This document shows, piece by piece, positions 1 through 9,689 of a stretch of 64,000 nucleotides of DNA. This stretch comes from Hydractinia symbiolongicarpus (lineage: Eukaryota; Cnidaria; Hydrozoa; Anthoathecata; Hydractiniidae), in assembly GCF_029227915.1 (NCBI RefSeq), contig NC_079880.1, positions 5,334,001 to 5,398,000 on the forward strand, read 5' to 3'. The notes beneath the pieces were generated by a model that was given only the letters and a program-made list of their open reading frames with translations, searched no databases and was not told where the DNA came from. Made by a program: the position numbers and the translations under genes. How positions within the stretch are numbered: position 1 is the stretch's first letter; each line of letters starts with the position of its first letter.

Positions 1-406
1 CTATACGGGCCAAGCCCGGGATTTACGGGAAATCGCAGGTTTTCGTTTTCTGGCGATTAAACCTCTTTCATTAAGCGTCTCATCAAAAATGAAAACATTT
101 TTGAAAACTACAAGTGTCATGCGTTTTAGTGGTGAAAAAGTAATTCAAAAAATCGTTCGGGAAATGAGTTTACTCCCTGGGTACTTTCTTTGTATACATT
201 CGACTATACGGGCCAAGCCCCTGATTTACGAGAAAACGCGGGATTTCGTTTGCCGGCGATTAAACCTCTTTCATTAAGCGTCTCATCAAAAATGAAAACA
301 TTTTTGAAAACTACAAGTCTCATGCGTTTTAGTGGTGAAAAAATAATTTAAAAAATCGTTCGGGAAATGAGTTTACTCCCTGGGTACTTTCTTTGTATAC
401 TTTTGA
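1..406 (+). repeat. Two satellite monomers at the window's left edge
   Basis: Two 203-bp type-1 monomers. The second carries the CCAAGCCCCTGATTTACG variant with AAAACGCGGG. The first has AATTCAAAA instead of AATTTAAAA. The array is already in progress at base 1, so the left boundary lies outside. No other feature is present. Confidence 0.9.
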
Positions 407-811
407 CTATACGGGCCGAGTCCGGGATTTACGGGAAACGGCGGATCTTCGTTTGCCGGCGATTAAACTTCTTTTATTCAGTGTCCCATCAAATATGAAA
501 ATATTTTTGAAAACTACAAGAGTCATGCGTTTAGTGGTAAAAAAATAATATAAAAAATCGTTCGGGAAATGAGTTTACTCCCTGGGTACTTTCTCTGTAT
601 ACTTTTGACTATACGGGTCGAGTCCGGGGTTTACGGGAAATGGCGGGTTTTCGTTTGCCGGCGATTAAACTTCTTTTATTCAGCGTCTCATCAAAAATGA
701 AAACATTTTTGAAAACTACAAGTCTCATGCGTTTTAGTGGTGAAAAGATAATTTAAAAAATCGTTTTGGAAATGAGTTTACTCACAGGGTACTTTCTTTG
801 TAAACATTCGA

Positions 812-1014
812 CTATACGGGCCAAGCCCGGGATTTACGGGAAATCGCGGGTTTTCGTTTGCTGGCGATTAAACCACTTTCATTAAGCGTCTCATCAAAAA
901 TGAAAACATTTTTAAAAACTACAAGTCTCATGGGCTTTAGTGGTGAAATAATAATTTAAAAAATCGTTTGGGAAATGAGTTCACTCCCTGGGTACTTTCT
1001 TTGTATACTTTTGA
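812..1014 (+). repeat. Representative type-1 monomer (203 bp)
   Basis: Type-1 monomers follow a junction ending ACATTCGA and begin CTATACGGGCCAAGCCCGGG. They usually carry TTAAACC(T/A)CTTTCATTAAG in place of the type-2 TTAAACTTCTTTTATTCAG. This copy belongs to the subclass preceded by GTAAACATTCGA, with GCTGGCGATT, CCACTTTC, ATGGGCTTTAG and GAAATAATAATTT. Numbered from CTATAC as 1, CGGG occurs at 6, 17, 26 and 36. A CGGGC-CAA-GCCCG dyad spans 6-18 and an A/T dyad spans about 85-102. Family assignment is from the sequence; any function is unknown. Confidence 0.9.
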
Positions 1015-1216
1015 CTATACAGGCCGAGTCCAGGATTTACGGGAAATCGCAGGTTTCGTTTGCTGGCGATAAAACTTCTTTTATTCAGCGTCTCATCAAA
1101 AATGAAAACATTTTTGAAAACTACAAGTCTCATGCGTTTTAGTGGTGAAAAAATAATTTAAAAAATCGTTCGAGAAATGAGTTTACTCCCTGGGTACTTT
1201 CTTTGTATACTTTTGA

Positions 1217-1417
1217 CTATACGGGCCGAGTCCGGGATTTACGGGAAATGGCGGATCTTCGTTTGCCGGCGATTAAACTTCTTTTATTCAGCGTCCCATC
1301 AAATATGAAAATATTTTTGAAAACTACAAGTCTCATGCGTTTAGTGGTAAAAAATAATATAAAAAATCGTTCGGGAAATGAGTTTACTCCCTGGGTACTT
1401 TCTCTGTATACTTTTGA
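1217..1417 (+). repeat. Representative 'GGATCTT' subclass monomer (201 bp)
   Basis: This subclass carries AAATGGCGGATCTTCG (or CTTTG) in the GC core, GCGTCCCATCAAATATG with AAAATATTTTT in the dyad region, GCGTTTAGTGGTAAAAAATAATAT in place of the TTTTAGTGGTGAAAA segment, and TCTCTGTATAC. These changes travel together. Copies lie near 441, 1251, 5711, 6318, 6920, 11788, 12396, 13407, 14016, 16856, 18069, 19287, 20707, 21315, 21919, 22528, 23147, 24757, 25376, 29423, 30840, 31449 and 31855; the copy near 30840 keeps GGATCTT but has GCGTCTCATC and the normal dyad. Two related copies (with AAATCGCGGATC) lie near 47250 and 48060. It usually precedes a GTCGAGTCCGGGG monomer, forming part of a four-monomer cassette. 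Confidence 0.88.
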
Positions 1418-2024
1418 CTATACGGGTAGAGTCCGGGGTTTACGGGAAATGGCGGGTTTTCGTTTGCCGGCGATTAAACTTCTTTTATTCAGCGTCTCAT
1501 CAAAAATGAAAACATTTTTGAAAACTACAAGTCTCATGCGTTTTAGTGGTGAAAAGATAATTTAAAAAATCGTTTTGGAAATGAGTTTACTCACAGGGTA
1601 CTTTCTTTGTAAACATTCGACTATACGGGCCAAGCCCGGGATTTACGGGAAATCGCGGGTTTTCGTTTGCTGGCGATTAAACCACTTTCATTAAGCGTCT
1701 CATCAAAAATGAAAACATTTTTAAAAACTACAAGTCTCATGGGCTTTAGTGGTGAAATAATAATTTAAAAAATCGTTTGGGAAATGAGTTCACTCCCTGG
1801 GTACTTTCTTTGTATACTTTTACTATACGGGCCGAGTCCAGGATTTACGGGAAATCGCAGGTTTCGTTTGCTGGCGATAAAACTTCTTTTATTCAGCGTC
1901 TCATCAAAAATGAAAACATTTTTAAAAACTACAAGTCTCATGCGTTTTAGTGGTGAAAAAGTAATTTAAAAAATTGTTCGGGAAATGAGTTTACTCCCTG
2001 GGTACTTTCTTTGTATACTTTTGA

Positions 2025-2227
2025 CTATACGGGCCGAGTCCGGGATTTACGGGAAATCGCAGGTTTTCGTTTGCCGGCGATTAAACTTCTTTTATTCAGC
2101 GTCTCATCAAAAATGAAAACATTTTTGAAAACTACAAGTCTCATGCGTTTTAGTGGTGAAAAAATAATTTAAAAAATCGTTCGGGAAATGAGTTTACTCC
2201 CTGGGTACTTTCTTTGTATACTTTTGA
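2025..2227 (+). repeat. Representative type-2 monomer (203 bp)
   Basis: Type-2 monomers follow a junction ending ACTTTTGA and begin CTATACGGGCCGAGTCCGGG, with AAATCGCAGG and TTAAACTTCTTTTATTCAG. Compared with type 1, the GC dyad is broken (GAGTCC for AAGCCC) and the fourth CGGG is lost where GCAGG replaces GCGGG. My hand count for this consensus is about 76 G+C of 203 (37%) with 12 CpG dinucleotides. This is the most common form in the window and the one I used as reference for describing variants. Confidence 0.9.
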
Positions 2228-2390
2228 CAATACGGGCCGAGTCCGGGATTTACGGGAAATCGCAGGTTTTCGTTTGCCGGCGATTAAACTTCTTTTATTC
2301 AGCGTCTCATCAAAAATGAAAACATTTTTAAAAACTACAAGTCTCATGCGTTTTAGTGGTGAAAAAAAAAATTAAAAAATCGTTCGGGAA
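2025..2390 (+). repeat. Type-2 satellite monomers linking two higher-order blocks
   Basis: Two near-consensus type-2 monomers, the second beginning CTATACGGG-like but with GACAATACGGG. The 2150-2347 segment matches 4584-4781 (offset 2,434 bp, about 12 monomers) and 9849-10046 without visible differences in its translation. Nothing else is present. Confidence 0.8.
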
Positions 2391-3130
2391 ATGAGTTTAA
2401 TCCCTAGGTACTTTCTTTGTATACATTCGACTATACAGGCCAAGCCCGGGATTTACGGGAAATCGCGGGATTTCGTTTGCCGGCGATTAAACCTCTTTCA
2501 ATAAGCGTCTCATCAAATATGAAAACATTTTTGAAAACTACAAGTCTCATGCGTTTTAGTGGTGAAAAAATAATTTAAAAAATCGTTCGAAAAATGAGTT
2601 CACTCCCTGGGTACTTTCTTTGTATACTTTGGACTATACGGGCCGAGTCCGGGATTTACGGGAAATCGCGGATTTTCGTTTGAGTGCGAATAAACTTCTT
2701 TTATTCAGCGTCTCATCAGAAATGAAAACATTTTTAAAAACTACAAGTCTCATGGGCTTTAGTGGTGAAATAATAATTTAAAAAATCGTTCGTGAAATGA
2801 GTTTACCCCCTGGGTACTTTCTTTGTATACTTTTAACTATACGGGCCGAGTCCGAGATTTACGGGAAATCGCAGGTTTTCGTTTGCCGGCGATTAAACTT
2901 CTTTCATTCAGCGTCTCATCAAAAATGAAAACATTTTTGAAAACTACAAGTCTCATGCGTTTTAGTGGTGAAAATATAATTTAAAAAATCGTTCGGGAAA
3001 TGAGTTTACTCCCTGGGTACTTTCTTTGTATACTTTTGACTATACGGGCCGAGTCCGGGATTTACGGGAAGTCGCGGGATTTCGTTTGCCGGCGATAAAA
3101 ACTTCTTTTATTCAGCGTCTCATCAAAAAT
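2390..3130 (+). repeat. Interspersed duplicate B, copy 1 (offset 8,104 bp)
   Basis: Rare variants GTTTAATCCCTAGG (2395), CTCTTTCAATAAG and GTTTACCCCCTGGG (2801) reappear at exactly +8,104 bp (10499 and 10905). The block also includes the GAGTGCGAATAAAC monomer and a GGGAAGTCGCGGG monomer with GATAAAAAC. About 3.7 monomers are shared. Small differences exist, such as ATTCACTCCC against TTTACTCCC. Confidence 0.8.
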
Positions 3131-3149
3131 GAAAACATTTTTAAAAACA

Positions 3150-4420
3150 ACAAGTCTCATGCGTTGTAGTGGTGAAAAAATAATTTAAAAAATCGTTCGG
3201 AAAATGAGTTTACTCCCTGGGTAATTTCTTTGTATACTTTTGACTATACGGGCCGAGTCAGGGGTTTACGGGAAATGGCGGGTTTTCGTTTGCCGACGAT
3301 TTAACTTCTTTTTTTCAGCGTCTCATCAAAAATGAAAACATTTTTAAAAACTATAAGTCTCATTGGTTTTAGTGGTGAAAAAATAATTTAAAAAATCGTT
3401 CGGGAAATGAGTTTACTCCCTGGGTACTTTCTTTGTATACTTTTGACAATACGGGCCATGCCGAGATTTACGGGAAATCGCCGGTTTTCGTTTGCCGGCG
3501 ATTAAACTTCTTTTATTCAGCGTCTCATCAAAAATTAAAACTTTTTTAAAAACTACAAGTCTCATGCGTTGTAGTGGTGAAAAAATAATTTAAAAAATCG
3601 TTCGGAAAATGAGTTTACTCCCTGGGTAATTTCTTTGTATACTTTTGACTATACGGGCCGAGTCAGGGGTTTACGGGAAATGGCGGGTTTTCGTTTGCCG
3701 GCGATTTAACTTCTTTTTTTCAGCGTCTCATCAAAAATGAAAACATTTTTAAAAACTATAAGTCTCATTGGTTTTAGTGGTGAAAAAATAATTTAAAAAA
3801 TCGTTCGGGAAATGAGTTTACTCCCTGGGTACTTTCTTTGTATACTTTTGACTATACGGGCCATGCCGAGATTTACGGGAAATCGCGGGTTTTCGTTTGC
3901 CGGCGATTAAACTTCTTTTATTCAGCGTTTCATCAAAAATGAAAACATTTTTAAAAACTACAAGTCTTATGCGTTTTATTGGTAAAAAATAATATAAAAA
4001 ATCGTTCGGGAAATGAGTTTACTCCCTGGGTACTTTCTCTGTATACTTTTGACTATACGGGTCGAGTCCGGGGTTTACGGGAAATGGCGGGTTTTCTTTT
4101 GCCGGCGATTAAACTTCTTTTATTCAGCGTCTCATCAAAAATGAAAACATTTTTGAAAACTACAAGTCTCATGCGTTTTAGTGGTGAAAAGATAATTTAA
4201 AAAATCGTTTTGGAAATGAGTTTACTCACAGGGTACTTTCTTTGTAAACATTCAACTATACGGGCCAAGCCCGGGATTTACGGGAAATCGCGGGTTTTCG
4301 TTTGCTGGCGATTAAACCACTTTCATTGAGCGTCTCATCAAAAATGAAAACATATATAAAAACTACAAGTCTCATGGGCTTTAGTGGTGAAATAATAATT
4401 TAAAAAATCGTTCGGGAAAT
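3150..4420 (+). repeat. Interspersed duplicate A, copy 1 (offset 5,063 bp)
   Basis: The ordered series GCGTTGTAGTGG, GAGTCAGGGG, TCTCATTGG, CCATGCCGAGATTT, GTCGAGTCCGGGG with TTTTCTTTTGCC, then a CCACTTTCATT monomer, recurs about 5,060-5,063 bp downstream (8213-9483). The offset shifts by about 1 because the second copy has an extra C (ACTTCCTTTTTTT near 8368). The CCATGCC variants are one base shorter than consensus. This is satellite sequence only. Confidence 0.82.
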
Positions 4421-4429
4421 GAGTTTACT

Positions 4430-5050
4430 CCCTGGGTACTTTGTTTGTATACTTTTGACTATACGGGCCGAGTCCGGGATTTACGGGAAATCGCAGGTTT
4501 TCGTTTGCCGGCGATTAAACTTCTTTTATTCAGCGTCTCATCAAAAATGAAAACATTTTTGAAAACTACAAGTCTCATGCGTTTTAGTGGTGAAAAAATA
4601 ATTTAAAAAATCGTTCGGGAAATGAGTTTACTCCCTGGGTACTTTCTTTGTATACTTTTGACAATACGGGCCGAGTCCGGGATTTACGGGAAATCGCAGG
4701 TTTTCGTTTGCCGGCGATTAAACTTCTTTTATTCAGCGTCTCATCAAAAATGAAAACATTTTTAAAAACTACAAGTCTCATGCGTTTTAGTGGTGAAAAA
4801 AAAAATTAAAAAATCGTTCGGGAAATGAGTTTACTCCCTGGGTACTTTCTTTGTATACTTTGGACTATACGGGCCGAGTTCGGGATTTACGGGAAATCGC
4901 GGATTTTCGTTTGAGTGCGAATAAACTTCTTTTATTCAGCGTCTCATCAGAAATGAAAACATTTTTAAAAACTACAAGTCTCATGGGCTTTAGTGGTGAA
5001 ATAATAATTTAAAAAATCGTTCTTGAAATGAGTTTACCCCCTGGGTACTT
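4430..5050 (+). repeat. Interspersed duplicate A, distal part, copy 1 (offset 5,265 bp)
   Basis: The rare ACTTTGTTTGTATAC variant at about 4440 pairs with one near 9705. The following monomers (4584-4781 against 9849-10046) and the GAGTGCGAATAAAC / ATCAGAAATG monomer also match. The offset is 202 bp larger than for the preceding block. The downstream copy therefore carries one extra monomer (about 9460-9660), or this copy has lost one. Confidence 0.78.
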
Positions 5051-5059
5051 TCTTTGTAT

Positions 5060-5935
5060 ACTTTTGACTATACGGGCCGAGTCCGGGATTTACGGGAAGT
5101 CTCGGGATTTCGTTTGCCGGCGATAAAAACTTCTTTTATTCAGCGTCTCATCAAAAATTAAAACCTTTTTAAAAACTACAAGTCTCATGCGTTGTAGTGG
5201 TGAAAAAATAATTTAAAAAATCGTTCGGAAAATGAGTTTACTCCCTGGGTAATTTCTTTGTATACTTTTGACTATACGGGCCGAGTCAGGGGTTTACGGG
5301 AAATGGCGGGTTTTCGTTTGCCGGCGATTTAACTTCTTTTTTTCAGCGTCTCATCAAAAATGAAAACATTTTTAAAAACTATAAGTCTCATTGGTTTTAG
5401 TGGTGAAAAAATAATTCAAAAAATCGTTCGGGAAATGAGTTTACTCCCTGGGTACTTTCTTTGTATACATTCGACTATACGGGCCAAGCCCCTGATTTAC
5501 GGGAAAACGCGGGATTTCGATTGCCGGCGATTAAACCTCTTTCATTAAGCGTCTCATCAAAAATGAAAACATTTTTGAAAACTACAAGTCTCATGCGTTT
5601 TAGTGGTGAAAAAATAATTTAAAAAATCGTTCGGGAAATGAGTTTACTCCCTGGGTACTTTCTTTGTATACTTTTAACTATACGGGCCGAGTCCGGGATT
5701 TACGGGAAATGGCGGATCTTCGTTTGCCGGCGATTAAACTTCTTTTATTCAGCGTCCCAGCAAATATGAAAATATTTTTGAAAACTACAAGTCTCATGCG
5801 TTTAGTGGTAAAAAAATAATATAAAAAATCGTTCGGGAAATGAGTTTACTCCCTGGGTACTTTCTCTGTATACTTTTGACTATACGGGCCGAGTCCAGGA
5901 TTTACGGGAAATCGCAGGTTTCATTTGCTGGCGAT
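5060..5935 (+). repeat. Interspersed duplicate C, proximal part, copy 1 (offset 6,076 bp)
   Basis: GGGAAGTC, GATAAAAAC, the rare AAAATTAAAACC (5156) and the AATTCAAAA monomer all recur 6,076 bp downstream (5151 to 11227; 5360 to 11436). The block ends where GGCGATAAAAC here becomes GGCGATTTAAC in the downstream copy (about 12011). At that point the other copy begins a local trimer duplication. Confidence 0.8.
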
Positions 5936-6760
5936 AAAACTTCTTTTATACAGCGTCTCATCAAAAATGAAAACATTTTTAAAAACTACAGGTCTCATGC
6001 GTTTTAGTGGTGAAAAAATAATTCAAAAAATCGTTCGGGAAATGAGTTTACTCCCTGGGTACTTTCTTTGTATACATTCGACTATACGGGCCAAGCCCCT
6101 GATTTACGGGAAAACGCGGGATTTCGTTTGCCGGCGATTAAACCTCTTTCATTAAGCGTCTCATCAAAAATGAAAACATTTTTGAAAACTACAAGTCTCA
6201 TGCGTTTTAGTGGTGAAAAAATTATTTAAAAAATCGTTCGGGAAATGAGTTTACTCCCTGGGTACTTTCTTTGTATACTTTTAACTATACGGGCCGAGTC
6301 CGGGATTTACGGGAAATGGCGGATCTTCGTTTGCCGGCGATTAAACTTCTTTTATTCAGCGTCCCAGCAAATATGAAAATATTTTTGTACAAGTCTCATG
6401 CGTTTAGTGGTAAAAAAATAATATAAAAAATCGTTCGGGAAATGAGTTTACTCCCTGGGTACTTTCTCTGTATACTTTTGACTATACGGGCCGAGTCCAG
6501 GATTTACGGGAAATCGCAGGTTTCATTTGCTGGCGATAAAACTTCTTTTATTCAGCGTCTCATCAAAAATGAAAACATTTTTAAAAACTACAGGTCTCAT
6601 GCGTTTTAGTGGTGAAAAAATAATTCAAAAAATCGTTCGGGAAATGAGTTTACTCCCTGGGTACTTTCTTTGTATACATTCGACTATACGGGCCAAGCCC
6701 CTGATTTACGGGAAAACGCGGGATTTCGTTTGCCGGCGATTAAACCTCTTTCATTAAGCG
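5480..6760 (+). repeat. Three-monomer cassette repeated about twice (about 602-607 bp)
   Basis: The order CCAAGCCCCTGATTT monomer, GGATCTT monomer with GCGTCCCAGC, then GAGTCCAGG monomer with CAGGTTTCATTTGCTGG is repeated with offsets of 607 bp (5360 to 5967) and 602 bp (5967 to 6569). The 5-bp difference is a deletion near 6388, where TTTTTGAAAACTACAAG reads TTTTTGTACAAG. The same trimer recurs near 11.56, 12.17 and 13.18 kb. Confidence 0.8.
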
Positions 6761-8190
6761 TCTCATCAAAAATGAAAACATTTTTGAAAACTACAAGTCT
6801 CATGCGTTTTAGTGGTGAAAAAAAAATTTAAAAAATCGTTCGGGAAATGAGTTTACTCCCTGGGTACTTTCTTTGTATACTTTTGACTATACGGGCCGAG
6901 TCCGGGATTTACGGGAAATGGCGGATCTTCGTTTGCCGGCGATTAAACTTCTTTTATTCAGCGTCCCATCAAATATGAAAATATTTTTGAAAACTACAAG
7001 TCTCATGCGTTTAGTGGCAAAAAATAATATAAAAAATCGTTCGGGAAATGAGTTTACTCCCTGGGTACTTTCTCTGTATACTTTTGACTATACGGGTCGA
7101 GTCCGGGGTTTACGGGAAATGGCGGGTTTTCGTTTGCCGGCGATTAAACTTCTTTTCTTCAGCGTCTCATCAAAAATGAAAACATTTTTGAAAACTACAA
7201 GTCTCATGCGTTTTAGTGGTGAAAAGATAATTTAAAAAATCGTTTTGGAAATGAGTTTACTCACAGGGTACTTTCTTTGTAAACATTCGACTATACGGGC
7301 CAAGCCCGGGATTTACGGGAAATCGCGGGTTTTCGTTTGCTGGCGATTAAACCACTTTCATTAAGCGTCTCATCAAAAATGAAAACATTTTTAAAAACTA
7401 CAAGTCTTATGCGTTTTAGTGGTGAAAAAGTAATTTAAAAAATCGTTCGGGAAGTGAGTTTACTCCCTGGGTACTTTCTTTGTATACTTTTGACTATACG
7501 GGCCGAGTCCGGGTTTTACGGGAAATCGCAGGTTTTCGTTTGCCGGCGATTAAATTTCTTTTATTCAGCGTCTCATCAAAAATGAAAACATTTTTAAAAA
7601 CTACAAGTCTCATGCGTTTTAGTGGTGAAAAAATTATTTAAAAAATCGTTTGGGAAATGAGTTTACTCCCTGGGTACTTTCTTTGTATACTTTTGACAAT
7701 ACGGGCCGAGTCCGGGATTTACGGGAAATCGCAGGTTTTCGTTTGCCGGCGATTAAACTTCTTTTATTCAGCGTCTCATCAAAAATGAAAACATTTTTAA
7801 AAACTACAAGTCTCATGCGTTTTAGTGGTGAAAAAAAAAATTTAAAAATCGTTTGGGAAATGAGTTTACTCCCTAGGTACTTTCTTTGTATACATTCGAC
7901 TATACGGGCCAAGCAAGGGATTTACGGGAAATCGCGGGATTTCGTTTGCCGGCGATTAAACCTCTTTCATTAAGCGTCTCATCAAATATGAAAACATTTT
8001 TGAAAACTACAAGTCTCATGCGTTTTAGTGGTGAAAAAAATAATTTAAAAAATCGTTCGGAAAATGAGTTTACTCCCTGGGTACTTTCTTTGTATACTTT
8101 TGACAATACGGGCCGAGTCCGGGATTTACGGGAAATCGTAGGTTTTCGTTTCCGGGGGTTAAACTTCTTTTATTCAGCGTCTCATCAAAA
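6166..8190 (+). repeat. Interspersed duplicate C, distal part, copy 1 (offset 7,089/7,094 bp)
   Basis: About 10 monomers match 13255-15285. The offset is 7,089 bp before and 7,094 bp after the 5-bp deletion near 6388, which is therefore private to this copy. Shared rare features include GTGGCAAAAAATAAT, CTTTTCTTCAGCG, GAAGTGAGTTTAC and CCTAGGTAC. Similarity stops near 8190, where this copy has AAAATATTTTTG and the other AAAAGATTTTTA. A local variant, TTTCCGGGGGTTAAAC (about 8150), is found only here. Confidence 0.85.
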
Positions 8191-8209
8191 ATGAAAATAT
8201 TTTTGAAAA

Positions 8210-9480
8210 CTACAAGTCTCATGCGTTGTAGTGGTGAAAAAATAATTTAAAAAATCGTTCGGAAAATGAGTTTACTCCCTGGGTAATTTCTTTGTATACT
8301 TTTGACTATACGGGCCGAGTCAGGGGTTTACGGGAAATGGCGGGTTTTCGTTTGCCGACGATTTAACTTCCTTTTTTTCAGCGTCTCATCAAAAATGAAA
8401 ACATTTTTAAAAACTATAAGTCTCATTGGTTTTAGTGGTGAAAAAATAATTTAAAAAATCGTTCGGGAAATGAGTTTACTCCCTGGGTACTTTCTTTGTA
8501 TACTTTTGACAATACGGGCCATGCCGAGATTTACGGGAAATCGCCGGTTTTCGTTTGCCGGCGATTAAACTTCTTTTATTCAGCGTCTCATCAAAAATTA
8601 AAACCTTTTTAAAAACTACAAGTCTCATGCGTTGTAGTGGTGAAAAAATAATTTAAAAAATCGTTCGGAAAATGAGTTTACTCCCTGGGTAATTTCTTTG
8701 TATACTTTTGACTATACGGGCCGAGTCAGGGGTTTACGGGAAATGGCGGGTTTTCGTTTGCCGGCGATTTAACTTCTTTTTTTCAGCGTCTCATCAAAAA
8801 TGAAAACATTTTTAAAAACTATAAGTCTCATTGGTTTTAGTGGTGAAAAAATAATTTAAAAAATCGTTCGGGAAATGAGTTTACTCCCTGGGTACTTTCT
8901 TTGTATACTTTTGACTATACGGGCCATGCCGAGATTTACGGGAAATCGCGGGTTTTCGTTTGCCGGCGATTAAACTTCTTTTATTCAGCGTTTCATCAAA
9001 AATGAAAACATTTTTAAAAACTACAAGTCTTATGCGTTTTAGTGGTAAAAAATAATATAAAAAATCGTTCGGGAAATGAGTTTACTCCCTGGGTACTTTC
9101 TCTGTATACTTTTGACTATACGGGTCGAGTCCGGGGTTTACGGGAAATGGCGGGTTTTCTTTTGCCGGCGATTAAACTTCTTTTATTCAGCGTCTCATCA
9201 AAAATGAAAACATTTTTGAAAACTACAAGTCTCATGCGTTTTAGTGGTGAAAAGATAATTTAAAAAATCGTTTTGGAAATGAGTTTACTCACAGGGTACT
9301 TTCTTTGTAAACATTCGACTATACGGGCCAAGCCCGGGATTTACGGGAAATCGCGGGTTTTCGTTTGCTGGCGATTAAACCACTTTCATTAAGCGTCTCA
9401 TCAAAAATGAAAACATTTATAAAAACTACAAGTCTCATGGGCTTTAGTGGTGAAATAATAATTTAAAAAATCGTTTGGGA
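8210..9480 (+). repeat. Interspersed duplicate A, copy 2
   Basis: Partner of 3150-4420 at +5,063 bp, with the same order of GTTGTAGTGG, GTCAGGGG, CATTGG, CCATGCC and GTCGAG monomers. It carries one extra C near 8368. One monomer just beyond it (about 9460-9660, GAGTCCAGG class) has no equivalent in copy 1. Confidence 0.82.
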
Positions 9481-9689
9481 AATGAGTTCACTCCCTGGGT
9501 ACTTTCTTTGTATACTTTTGACTATACGGGCCGAGTCCAGGATTTACGGGAAATCGCAGGTTTCGTTTGCTGGCGATTAAACTTCTTTTATTCAGCGTCT
9601 CATCAAAAATGAAAACATTTTTAAAAACTACAAGTCTCATGCGTTTTAGTGGTGAAAAAGTATTTTAAAAAATTGTTCGGGAAATGAGT

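Larger units (their letters stand above)
407..2024 (+). repeat. Tandem duplication of a four-monomer cassette (about 810 bp x 2)
   Basis: Copy 1 (407-1216) and copy 2 (1217-2024) have the same four subclasses in the same order: the GGATCTT class, the GTCGAGTCCGGGG class ending in ACTCACAGGG, the type-1 class with GCTGGCGATTAAACCAC and ATGGGCTTTAG, then the GAGTCCAGG class with GCAGGTTTCG. Offsets are 810 to 808 bp, drifting by single-base deletions (one fewer A near 1350, a missing G near 1821). The same order recurs in part near 14.0, 16.8, 18.0, 19.25, 29.4 and 31.4 kb, so this is a recurring higher-order unit. Confidence 0.85.

Noticed and set aside
807-821. Canonical CENP-B box
   Set aside because: TTCG and CGGG are six bases apart, not seven, and the required internal A does not align. 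Other TTCG sites (TTCGTTTGCCGG and TTCGGGAAATGAG) lack the second half. Kept only as a low-interest near-miss.
5925-6155. Recurrent 62-102 codon plus-strand frames ending in RRLNLFH
   Set aside because: These exist only where AATTTAAAA is changed to AATTCAAAA, which removes a stop codon. They otherwise equal the satellite consensus. No ribosome-binding or Kozak pattern, domain or signal peptide is evident.
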